Source: Adhaeribacter arboris (GTDB taxonomy: Bacteria > Bacteroidota > Bacteroidia > Cytophagales > Hymenobacteraceae). Taken from it: DNA of 64,000 nt. The DNA lies in the NCBI RefSeq assembly GCF_003023845.1, contig NZ_PYFT01000001.1:434001-498000 (forward strand). Reading direction: 5' to 3'. Of the stretch, positions 45,305 to 53,583 are shown in pieces (the first letter of the stretch is position 1; each line of letters opens with the position of its first letter). The translations under genes were made by a program, and so were the position numbers. Under the pieces are notes generated by a model, which was not told the DNA's origin, did no database searches, and was given only the letters and a program-made list of their open reading frames with translations.

Positions 45305-45943
45305 TTATTCGCCGTCGTTTACGTCCATGTTTAACTTCTGGAACGTGCCGCCGAAGCTGCCTTTTAGGGTTTTACCGTTTTCCAAAGTTAAGTTATATTC
45401 CGTGGTAATTACCGGTAGAGCACCCGTTACTTTAATGGTGCCGCCGGTAATTTTTACATCGGCTTCTTCTTCCCAGTTTTTGTCGCCGTCGGTGTCCATC
45501 CGCACAATAGATTCGTAAAAGAACGCCTTATTTTTGTATTTGGCTTCTACTTGGGCCGGAGTTAAATTTATATCGGCCGCCATATTGGTATACTCAAAAG
45601 TACCGGGCTTAAAGCTGGCGCCATCCGGCGAAAGCAGCGCTCCTAACAACGCAATTTTACCATCCTGCATTTCGGTAATTTCCCCGTCATTCGAAAATTT
45701 AGGCGTTCCATCAGTCAGGAACAAGAAATCTAAATGATGCGTAGGCGCGTTGCCGAATAATTTTATGCCGTTGCCTAGGGCATAGTAGCCGTTTTTAATC
45801 GTAAACTTTTCGCCGTTGTACTCGGTGTTGCCGCTTGGTTTGGGGTTGTTGTTGTCATTGTCATCATCGGTGGTGCAGGAAGTAGCGAAGAAACCAAAGG
45901 AAAGCAGAATAGCAATTAACTTAAAATTGAATAAGGTTTTCAT
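45305..45943 (-). CDS. Hypothetical lipoprotein
   Basis: 212 residues. Lipobox FFATSC near residue 23, then an Asp/Asn-rich spacer (TTDDDNDNNNPKPS) typical of Bacteroidota surface lipoproteins. The remaining ~175 residues are beta-rich and repeat threonine/glycine strands; family not recognised. Together with the barrel protein upstream it may form a small envelope unit. Confidence 0.7.
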   Translation of the reverse strand: MKTLFNFKLIAILLSFGFFATSCTTDDDNDNNNPKPSGNTEYNGEKFTIKNGYYALGNGIKLFGNAPTHHLDFLFLTDGTPKFSNDGEITEMQDGKIALLGALLSPDGASFKPGTFEYTNMAADINLTPAQVEAKYKNKAFFYESIVRMDTDGDKNWEEEADVKITGGTIKVTGALPVITTEYNLTLENGKTLKGSFGGTFQKLNMDVNDGE

Positions 45944-46028
45944 AGTTGTAAATAGAATGGATTTGAATAAATTGTTTAAGGTTGCGATTAGATAGTTTTA
46001 TTTTGACTAATGGAGGGATGAATTAATT

Positions 46029-46091
46029 TTTAATTGGGTAAATGGTAACTGGTAAATGGTAACTGATTATTGGTAATTGGTAATTGGTAAG
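46029..46091. repeat. Short degenerate tandem repeat
   Basis: Repeats of TAAATGGTAACTGG and TAATTGG type run from the end of one gene's leader to the next gene's stop. Similar GGTTTA-rich repeats follow at about 46660-46720. Probably replication-slippage sequence. Confidence 0.6.
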
Positions 46092-46095
46092 CGTT

Positions 46096-46629
46096 TTAAA
46101 ATTTAGCCGTGATGCCCAGGCGCAGCGCGGAAACGCCGTAGCCTATTTCAGCAAAACCACCTAGTTTTTCCGAGAATAGGTACCGGCTACCGGCGTGTAC
46201 CCCTAAGAAAATACCACCGGAGTAAGGACTTTTGAAATCATTATAATCGGTGTTGTCGTTGTACCAGGCCGTTCTGATTCCGAGCGATACCCCGGCATAC
46301 GGGTCAAATTTGCTGTCGTCCATGTCCAGGTCTTTCAGCAACTCGCCCAAATGGTAAGAGCCGCGAGCCCCGAAATACAGGAAATTGTAGTTCCACTTGT
46401 AGCCGAAAGATTGGTAGCCGTACCGGGCATAGTCGAAAAAGCCACCAATGGAAATATTATTTTTGTAATCTACCTCCAAAGAGGCCCCAATGGGAATACC
46501 ACCGGCGGTATAAGCCGCTAAACCAATGCCGGCGTTTAAATATTTGTTTTTAACAGGCGTTTGGGCTTGCGCTTGAGAAATGGTAAAAAAAGCTACTAAA
46601 CAGAACAGAAATAAGGTAAATTTTTTCAT
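46096..46629 (-). CDS. Outer-membrane beta-barrel protein
   Basis: 177 residues. Signal peptide ends at AQAQ (~22). The rest has eight or so amphipathic strands (e.g. NISIGGFFDYARYGY, NFLYFGARGSYHLGE) and ends in LRLGITAKF with C-terminal Phe. Small OmpW/OmpX-like barrel. Function unknown. Confidence 0.75.
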   Translation of the reverse strand: MKKFTLFLFCLVAFFTISQAQAQTPVKNKYLNAGIGLAAYTAGGIPIGASLEVDYKNNISIGGFFDYARYGYQSFGYKWNYNFLYFGARGSYHLGELLKDLDMDDSKFDPYAGVSLGIRTAWYNDNTDYNDFKSPYSGGIFLGVHAGSRYLFSEKLGGFAEIGYGVSALRLGITAKF

Positions 46630-47196
46630 GAGGTGTAAATTGATTTGTTTGGGTGGATTAATGGTTTAAACTGGTTTTAAAATTTTACTGATTAGTTTAA
46701 ATGGTTTACTGGTTTATTTGCCTTGTTTGATAGAACAAAGGTACTAACTGCTTCTGCCCAGGAGAATAGGCGTTATTACTCATTTATCTAGGTAGTAGTG
46801 CTTATATTAGAAATAATTAAATTATATTTAGATAAAAGGCTAACGAGTTAATTCTGTCTTCTGGCTTTATTTGATTGATTAGTAAACAATTATAATTTTC
46901 AATCAAACGTGCTTCCTTAAACTAAAAATAAATAAAGCCGCGTAACCCAGGTTAACCAAGGAATAATTCATATAAAATTAAATTTAAAAATTATAAATTT
47001 GACTGGAAGAGGTAGCGAAAAAGTAGTCAAAATTTTACCGGCTAATTTCAAGAGTTTTAATTTTTTGAAGCGGCTAAATAGAGAATAGAATGCTTCCGGA
47101 ATTTATAATATTTTTCTACATTCAATAGCGGTTTACCGGTTACTTAAAACTTACGGCTTACTTATATTCTTACCTGTAATTTTATTACCTGCTGTT
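46630..47196. other. Divergent intergenic region
   Basis: Promoter region for the barrel protein and the histidine kinase. AT-rich. No ORF or strong hairpin recognised. Confidence 0.5.
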
Positions 47197-49107
47197 ATGC
47201 GTTTTCATATTCTTTTGTCGGTGTTACTGTTAAGTTTAATACAGTTCGTCTGCGTTTCATCTTCCTGGGCCGCAGCGGAACCGCTCATAACTTTAAAAAG
47301 CAAATTAATTAGTTACGATATTGGCAACCAGGTTTATTTACGCGAAGACCCTACCGGAAAACTAACTTTTGATCAGGTGAAGGCGCAACGTGCCTTATTT
47401 ACCAGAAGCCAGCAGGAAGCGCCGGTGTACGGGCCTTCTTCTTCGGCGGTTTGGGCAGTGTTCCGGGTCCGTAATAACAGCCCGGAAGATAAATGGTACC
47501 TGGAAGTGGGTAGTTCTTTTCTGCACGAAGTAGATTTATACCGCGAGACCACCAACGGCAACTTTGAGAAAATAAAATCCGGGGCGGGACAACCCTACGA
47601 ATCCCGCCCCGTGAAAACAAACCGGTTAATTTTACCGCTTAACCTGCCCGCTGGGGCCGAACATACGTACTATGCGCGTTTCCGGAGCCGCAACATTCTG
47701 CGTTTTCCCCTGCAAATAGCTACCATGCCGGCGCTTTACGAGAAGAACCACACCATTGACCTCTTGAATGGTATTTACTTTGGTTTGCTGTTCGCCCTGA
47801 TGATGTACAATTTATTCGTCTATTTTTCTTTGGGTGATAAAGCGTATTTGTTTTACATTTTATTTATCTTTTCGATTGCGGCCGATACTGCCTGTATCCG
47901 GGGTTACCTGTTGGAATGGCTGCCCGGGCCCCTCGCCTGGATAGTACACATCCGGCTGTTTGCGGGTTTAGCCATTTTGTTTTCGCTGTGGTTTACCAAT
48001 GCTATTTTACAAGTAAAACAGTATTTACCCAAACTTTACCGCTTGCGCTGGATTATTGTGGTATCGGTGGGCATTATCATGCTGTTAAACTTACTGCGCC
48101 TGTATGTCTGGAGTTTTGCCTGGATGTTAATTTCCTTTATTCCGGTTTATTTGTACGTGTACACGGCCGGTATTCTGATTTACCGGCGCGGCTTTAAACC
48201 GGCGCTTTATTATACTTTAGGTTTAGCCGCCTTAGGTATCGGTATTTTAATTTATATCGCTAAAGACAATAATTTAGTACCCGAAACGGCTTTTACCGAA
48301 AGCAGTCTGCAACTCGGTTCGTTCATTGAAGCAGTAGTTTTATCGTACGCGTTGGCCAGCAAGTTTAATTTTTACAAGCTGGAAAAAGAACAAGCGCAAG
48401 CTCAGGCCATGCAGCAGGCCATTGCTTTCTCGCAGGAATTAATTCAGTCGCAGGAAAACGAGCGTAAACGCATTGCCGCCGAACTGCACGACAGTGTGGG
48501 GCAGAGTTTAATTCTGATGAAAAACCGTATTCTTCTGCTGAAAAAACGCTTAGATGACCCCGAAAGATTAGCCCGCCACGCCGACGATTTAACTGAAACT
48601 GTTTCTCATACCATCAGCGAAATCCGGACTATTTCTTACGGGCTGCGTCCTTTTCAGTTAGACATGCTGGGGCTCACGCAATCCATTAACGGCCTGGCCG
48701 ACGAGGTGGCCGAAGGCAGCGGTATTGACATCCGGGTAAAAGCTGATTCGATCGATAACTTATTTCCGAAAGAACAAGAAATTAACGTGTACCGCATTGT
48801 GCAGGAATGTTTAAATAACATTGTAAAACACTCCGGCGCTACCAGTGCCCACGTGAACATTATTCGGGAAAACGGTCAAATACAGCTGAGCGTGGAAGAT
48901 AACGGGAAAGGAATGAACCCGGCAAATACCCAATCGGCGCCTAAAAGCGGGTTTGGTTTACGCGGGATGCAAGAACGACTCAGTATATTAACGGGTAAAT
49001 TACAAATTAAGTCCGCCGAGCCCCAAGGTACTATTATTCAAATTACGCTACCGGTTACAACACTTGCCCCAGTACTAACCCCTGCCACCAGCGAATATGT
49101 TTCTTAA
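47197..49107 (+). CDS. 7TMR-DISM sensor histidine kinase (NarL-type partner)
   Basis: 636 residues. A signal peptide is followed by a 7TMR-DISMED2 extracytoplasmic domain (~40-180), which often binds carbohydrate, and seven membrane helices (~185-390). Then comes a HisKA_3 domain with phospho-acceptor His in ERKRIAAELHDSVGQSL (~430) and a HATPase_c domain with NNIVKHSGATSA, DNGKGM and GFGLRGMQERL. Such kinases pair with LuxR-type response regulators; none is adjacent. Confidence 0.9.
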   Translation: MRFHILLSVLLLSLIQFVCVSSSWAAAEPLITLKSKLISYDIGNQVYLREDPTGKLTFDQVKAQRALFTRSQQEAPVYGPSSSAVWAVFRVRNNSPEDKWYLEVGSSFLHEVDLYRETTNGNFEKIKSGAGQPYESRPVKTNRLILPLNLPAGAEHTYYARFRSRNILRFPLQIATMPALYEKNHTIDLLNGIYFGLLFALMMYNLFVYFSLGDKAYLFYILFIFSIAADTACIRGYLLEWLPGPLAWIVHIRLFAGLAILFSLWFTNAILQVKQYLPKLYRLRWIIVVSVGIIMLLNLLRLYVWSFAWMLISFIPVYLYVYTAGILIYRRGFKPALYYTLGLAALGIGILIYIAKDNNLVPETAFTESSLQLGSFIEAVVLSYALASKFNFYKLEKEQAQAQAMQQAIAFSQELIQSQENERKRIAAELHDSVGQSLILMKNRILLLKKRLDDPERLARHADDLTETVSHTISEIRTISYGLRPFQLDMLGLTQSINGLADEVAEGSGIDIRVKADSIDNLFPKEQEINVYRIVQECLNNIVKHSGATSAHVNIIRENGQIQLSVEDNGKGMNPANTQSAPKSGFGLRGMQERLSILTGKLQIKSAEPQGTIIQITLPVTTLAPVLTPATSEYVS

Positions 49108-49622
49108 ATTTCTTAACGTTATCTATTGCGTACTTTAATTAGGAAAATTCCACTTTTATCCCAACAGTTTGCCGGCTACCATAATTCTGGCAGCCGTATA
49201 TTAGGTTCTATCTTCTTAACTGTAATCCAAATCTGGGAGCTTCCTTTTTTAGGCTTTAAACCATTGGCGAATAAAGCGAAACCTAAGGTCCGGTTTGGCT
49301 CATTTTTAAAACCCTGCCATTTTTCTATTGTGGGCCAATGTTATCTTGCCAAAACTTAACTATAAAAAAAAACAAAGGTTTCGCGGAAAGCCAATGCTGC
49401 TAATCCTATACAGGCAGTGCCGCCTTGGTAAAGCCAATCATGACAGAAGGGGAAGATAATTTTAGAATTTATTTTTGGCTAAGTGGATTTATTTTTAGGT
49501 ATATTTTTAAAATATTAATCTAAATTGTTGCTATATGCTTTCATTTTAAAGTATTTACCCGATAAATTTAGCTGTTACCCGTAAATTATCGTAAATTTTC
49601 ATCTCTATCAAATTACAATGGT
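49108..49622. other. Intergenic region upstream of eut genes
   Basis: No gene supported (an ORF at 49126-49359 has no motif). I looked for a cobalamin riboswitch because EutBC uses adenosylcobalamin; no convincing B12 box was seen. Confidence 0.5.
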
Positions 49623-50999
49623 ATGACTCCAACTCAACCCGAATTAAAAAAGGTTTTAAAGCCGGTTCATCTCTGGGCAATGGGAGTGGGGCTGGTTATT
49701 TCGGGAGAGTATTTTGGTTGGAACTACGGTTGGGGAGTAGCCGGAACACTGGGATTTCTAGTGGCTACCTTACTGGTAACTATTTTCTACCTTACGTTTG
49801 TCTTTAGTTTTACCGAGCTAACTACTTCTATTCCGCACGCCGGCGGCCCTTTTGCTTACGCCTACCGGGCCATGGGACCCCTCGGCGCTTTGATAGCCGG
49901 CTACGCTACTCTGGTAGAATTTGTCTTTGCTGCACCGGCCATTGCTTTTGCCTTAGGAAGTTACGTGCATTTTTTGTATCCTTCGGTTCCCGTATTAGTT
50001 ACGGCTTTAGGTAGTTACGTGGTTTTTACCGGCTTAAATGTATTAGGCGTTAAAGAATCGGCTTTATTTTCGGTGGTGGTAACTACTTTGGCGGTGCTGG
50101 AGTTAGTAGTTTACCTGGGTATTGTGGCGCCAGCGTTTAAACCCGCCAACTTTTTTCATAATCCATTGCCGTTTGGCTGGTGGGGCGTATTTGCGGCCTT
50201 GCCTTTTGCCATTTGGCTGTACGTGTGCATCGAAGGCATAGCCATGGTGGCCGAAGAAGTAAAAGACAGCAAAAAAGCCATTGCGAAAGGGTATATTTCC
50301 AGTATTTTAACTTTACTCGTATTAGCCCTGGCCGTAATGATTATAACCGGCGGAATTACCGATTGGAAAAATCTGGCTACCATTGATTATCCTTTGCCCG
50401 CTGCCATTGGCCTGGTATTAGGTAAAAATAATCCGGTTACCCAGTTATTTGCCGGAATTGGTTTGTTTGGTTTAGTGGCCTCTTTTCACGGTATTATTTT
50501 AACGTATTCGCGGCAGGTATTTGCTTTGGCTCGTAGCCGTTATTTACCGGTTTCGCTATCCCGGATTCATTCTCGTTTTAAAACCCCGCATTGGGCCTTA
50601 TCAGCGGGAGCCGGCTTTGGCATACTCGCTTTGTTTTTCCTGGATACCAGTAAACTGGTTATCTTATCTACGTTCGGGGCAGTGGTCATGTACTTGGTAA
50701 GTATGGTTAGTTTATTTATTTTACGAAAGAAAGAACCTCATTTACCGCGGCCATTTAAAGCTCCTGGTTATCCGTACTTGCCGGCTATTGCTATTTTGCT
50801 GGCCGCCGTTTCCGCTTTGGCTATTTTGTATTACTATACCTGGTTGTGTATCCTGTTCGTAGCTGGTTTATGTATTACTTTTTTAATTTTTTATTTAACC
50901 GGCAGTCATAAAAAGCTGATAAGCCAGGATGTTACTTTAAAATCGGTACCTACGGCCGGAATACCTCTGGTGAACCCGGTCCCTAACTCTTCGGAATAA
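49623..50999 (+). CDS. eat: Ethanolamine permease (APC superfamily)
   Basis: 458 residues with about twelve membrane helices. HLWAMGVGLVISGEYFGWNYGW near the N-terminus and GPFAYAYRAMGPLGALIAGY fit ethanolamine permeases (Eat/EutP type). Imports ethanolamine across the inner membrane. Its stop overlaps the eutB start (TAATG), so the two are translationally coupled. Confidence 0.88.
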   Translation: MTPTQPELKKVLKPVHLWAMGVGLVISGEYFGWNYGWGVAGTLGFLVATLLVTIFYLTFVFSFTELTTSIPHAGGPFAYAYRAMGPLGALIAGYATLVEFVFAAPAIAFALGSYVHFLYPSVPVLVTALGSYVVFTGLNVLGVKESALFSVVVTTLAVLELVVYLGIVAPAFKPANFFHNPLPFGWWGVFAALPFAIWLYVCIEGIAMVAEEVKDSKKAIAKGYISSILTLLVLALAVMIITGGITDWKNLATIDYPLPAAIGLVLGKNNPVTQLFAGIGLFGLVASFHGIILTYSRQVFALARSRYLPVSLSRIHSRFKTPHWALSAGAGFGILALFFLDTSKLVILSTFGAVVMYLVSMVSLFILRKKEPHLPRPFKAPGYPYLPAIAILLAAVSALAILYYYTWLCILFVAGLCITFLIFYLTGSHKKLISQDVTLKSVPTAGIPLVNPVPNSSE

Positions 51000-52375
51000 T
51001 GAGCTATCGCTATACCATCCGTCAGCATACTTACACTTTCCCGGATTTGAAAGTGTTACTGGCCAAAGCTTCGCCGTACCGGTCCGGCGATGTTTTAGCT
51101 GGTTTAGCTGCTCTTACTTACGAAGAAAGAGTGGCCGCGCAACTAACCCTGGCCGACGTACCCCTGCAGATTTTTCTAAACGAAGCCCTGATTCCGTACG
51201 AAGAAGATGAAGTTACCCGCCTTATTATCGATACCCATTCGGCAACGGCTTTTGCCCCGATTCGGCATTTTACGGTAGGTGAATTTCGCGATTGGTTACT
51301 CAGCGATAAGGCGGATACCCTTACTTTGCAGCAATTAGGACCCGGCATAACGCCCGAAATGGCCGCCGCCGTGAGTAAATTAATGCGCAACCAGGACCTG
51401 ATTGGCGTAGCGCAGAAATGCGAAAATATTACGCGGTTCCGCAATACTATTGGTTTAAAAGGCCATTTAGCTACGCGCTTGCAACCCAACCATCCTACGG
51501 ATCATCCGAAAGGAATTGCGGCAGTGGTATTGGATGGTTTATTGAACGGGAGCGGGGATGCGGTAATTGGTATTAATCCGGCCAGCGACCATCCGGCTAC
51601 GGCGGCTCTCTTGCTGGAGATGCTCGATTACGTGCGGCAACAATACTATATTCCAACGCAAAGTTGTATTTTATGCCACGTAACTACTACCCTGGAGTTA
51701 ATAGAACAACATGCTCCCGTGGACTTGGTTTTCCAATCTATTGGCGGTACCGAAAAAGCGAATCAGAGCTTTGGTATTCACTTGGCTTTATTGCAGGAAG
51801 CCTACGAAGCGGCCTTGTCTTTAAAACGGGGCACCATCGGGAACAACGTCATGTATTTTGAAACGGGTCAGGGGAGCGCCTTGTCGGCGAATGCCCACTT
51901 TGATGTAGACCAGCAAACCTGCGAAGCGCGGGCATACGCGGTGGCGCGCCACTTTAAACCGCACCTGGTAAATTCGGTGGTAGGCTTTATTGGGCCGGAA
52001 TACTTATACAACGGCAAGCAGATTATCCGGGCGGCTCTCGAAGACCATTTCTGCGCGAAAATTATGGGCTTGCCCATGGGCGTAGATATTTGCTATACCA
52101 ATCACGCCGATGCCGACCAGGATGATATGGATAATTTGTTGACACTTTTAGGCGTGGCGGGTTGTAACTTTATCATGGGGGTACCGGGCGCCGATGATAT
52201 TATGTTGAATTACCAGTCCACTTCTTTTCACGATGCTTTGTATATCCGGAAAGTGCTGGGCTTGCGACCGGCTCCCGAGTTTGAAGAGTGGTTGTTGCAG
52301 CAAGGAATTATAAACAAATCCGGCCAAATTTTACCCGTTAGCAGCAGTCATCCTTTGCTGCAGCAATTAGCTTAA
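50999..52375 (+). CDS. eutB: Ethanolamine ammonia-lyase large subunit
   Basis: 458 residues, the normal EutB length. TIM-barrel catalytic subunit with adenosylcobalamin; splits ethanolamine to acetaldehyde and ammonia. Conserved segments include MYFETGQGSALSANAHFDVD, HLVNSVVGFIGPEYLYNGKQ, GLPMGVDICYTNHADADQDD and VPGADDIMLNYQSTSFHD. Coupled to the permease and followed by eutC. Confidence 0.95.
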   Translation: MSYRYTIRQHTYTFPDLKVLLAKASPYRSGDVLAGLAALTYEERVAAQLTLADVPLQIFLNEALIPYEEDEVTRLIIDTHSATAFAPIRHFTVGEFRDWLLSDKADTLTLQQLGPGITPEMAAAVSKLMRNQDLIGVAQKCENITRFRNTIGLKGHLATRLQPNHPTDHPKGIAAVVLDGLLNGSGDAVIGINPASDHPATAALLLEMLDYVRQQYYIPTQSCILCHVTTTLELIEQHAPVDLVFQSIGGTEKANQSFGIHLALLQEAYEAALSLKRGTIGNNVMYFETGQGSALSANAHFDVDQQTCEARAYAVARHFKPHLVNSVVGFIGPEYLYNGKQIIRAALEDHFCAKIMGLPMGVDICYTNHADADQDDMDNLLTLLGVAGCNFIMGVPGADDIMLNYQSTSFHDALYIRKVLGLRPAPEFEEWLLQQGIINKSGQILPVSSSHPLLQQLA

Positions 52376-52523
52376 AACTTGATAAAAATTAGTATATTGT
52401 AACAATAGAAAAGCTTAAATCTTCTATTCAAATTACTGTTGCAAAAGCTTATTTTAAAAGGCTCAGTTCGTTAGCCGGTATAAAATTTAAGTTTGCGGCG
52501 CTTACAAAATTCGGGTAAACGGT

Positions 52524-53297
52524 ATGAAGAAAGAATCTTTATCTAATGCTAAGCCGATGGCGGCCGACCCTTGGGAAGCATTACGCGCTTTTACCGCCGC
52601 CCGCATTGCTTTAGGCCGGACCGGGGTATCGGAGCCATTACATTCTTCGCTGCAATTTAAACTAGCCCACGCCCATGCCCGCGACGCCGTTTATTCCGAA
52701 TTAAACACCCCGGAAATTAGTAACGCCATAGAAAAGCAGTTTGCTTTGCCGGTTTACTTATTACAAAGCCAGGTAAGCAACCGGCAGGAATATTTACAAC
52801 GCCCGGATTTAGGCCGGAAATTAAATCCGACTTCGCTGCAACAACTACAACTTTTGGCAGCTCCGGTGGCCGATGTGGCTCTTATTTTGGGGGATGGTTT
52901 GTCCGCGGAGGCAATAAATGCGCATGCTTTACCTCTGTTGCAAATCTTGGTTCCAGCTTTACGCGCGGCTGGTTTCAGTTTAGCGCCGGTAACAGTAGTA
53001 CAACAAGCCCGCGTAGCTATTAGCGACGAAGTAGGTTTGGCCTTAAATGCCAAAATTGCGCTGATTCTGATCGGGGAAAGACCGGGTTTAAGCGCACCGG
53101 ACAGCATGGGCGCTTATTTAACATACCAACCTCGCCCCGGTTTAACCGATGAATCCCGTAATTGCCTTTCTAACATCCGGGTGGGCGGCCTTGCTTATAA
53201 GGTTGCCGCCGGAAAATTACTGTATTTAATAAAAGAATCTTTGCGCTTACAACTATCCGGTGTCCGGCTAAAAGATAACGTGAATCTGCTGTCCTGA
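52524..53297 (+). CDS. eutC: Ethanolamine ammonia-lyase small subunit
   Basis: 257 residues, in the range of short EutC proteins. Signatures: DPWEALRAFTAARIALGRTG at the N-terminus, LILGDGLSAEAINAHA in the middle and ERPGLSAPDSMGAYLTYQP near the end. It completes the cobalamin-binding heterooligomer with EutB. The 148-base gap to eutB is long but no terminator was seen. Confidence 0.93.
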   Translation: MKKESLSNAKPMAADPWEALRAFTAARIALGRTGVSEPLHSSLQFKLAHAHARDAVYSELNTPEISNAIEKQFALPVYLLQSQVSNRQEYLQRPDLGRKLNPTSLQQLQLLAAPVADVALILGDGLSAEAINAHALPLLQILVPALRAAGFSLAPVTVVQQARVAISDEVGLALNAKIALILIGERPGLSAPDSMGAYLTYQPRPGLTDESRNCLSNIRVGGLAYKVAAGKLLYLIKESLRLQLSGVRLKDNVNLLS

Positions 53298-53379
53298 ACT
53301 AAATGCGGTTATATATTTATTAAGAAAATATTATTTCTTTAGATTAAGTTAATTTCCGTTCTTTAATCCGAAACAATTA

Positions 53380-53403
53380 TTAGATAATCTAGTAATTATC
53401 TAA
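53380..53403. promoter_or_regulatory. 24-bp palindrome upstream of the protease
   Basis: TTAGATAAT-CTAGTA-ATTATCTAA: perfect nine-base arms, ~180 bases before the protease start. Could be an operator; no regulator is assigned. Confidence 0.4.
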
Positions 53404-53583
53404 TCACTTCTATAGTATCTGAGCACATTGCCTTTAATACCCGATTTTAATACCTTTTAAGCGTATATTTTTATTTTACTCCTTGGTTGCCCCGGAAAGA
53501 TTAGCTGGTTGTTACCCGTAAAATAGTCTGGTAAGGGGAGAATTTTTGATGTTTTATTCCTTTTTTATTTAACTCAATAGCAA

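Noticed and set aside
49126-49359. 77-codon ORF after the sensor kinase
   Set aside because: No recognisable protein features; not a response regulator.
49360-49622. Cobalamin riboswitch before the eut operon
   Set aside because: Expected from B12 use, but no convincing B12 box or pairing was found by eye; a covariance search would decide.
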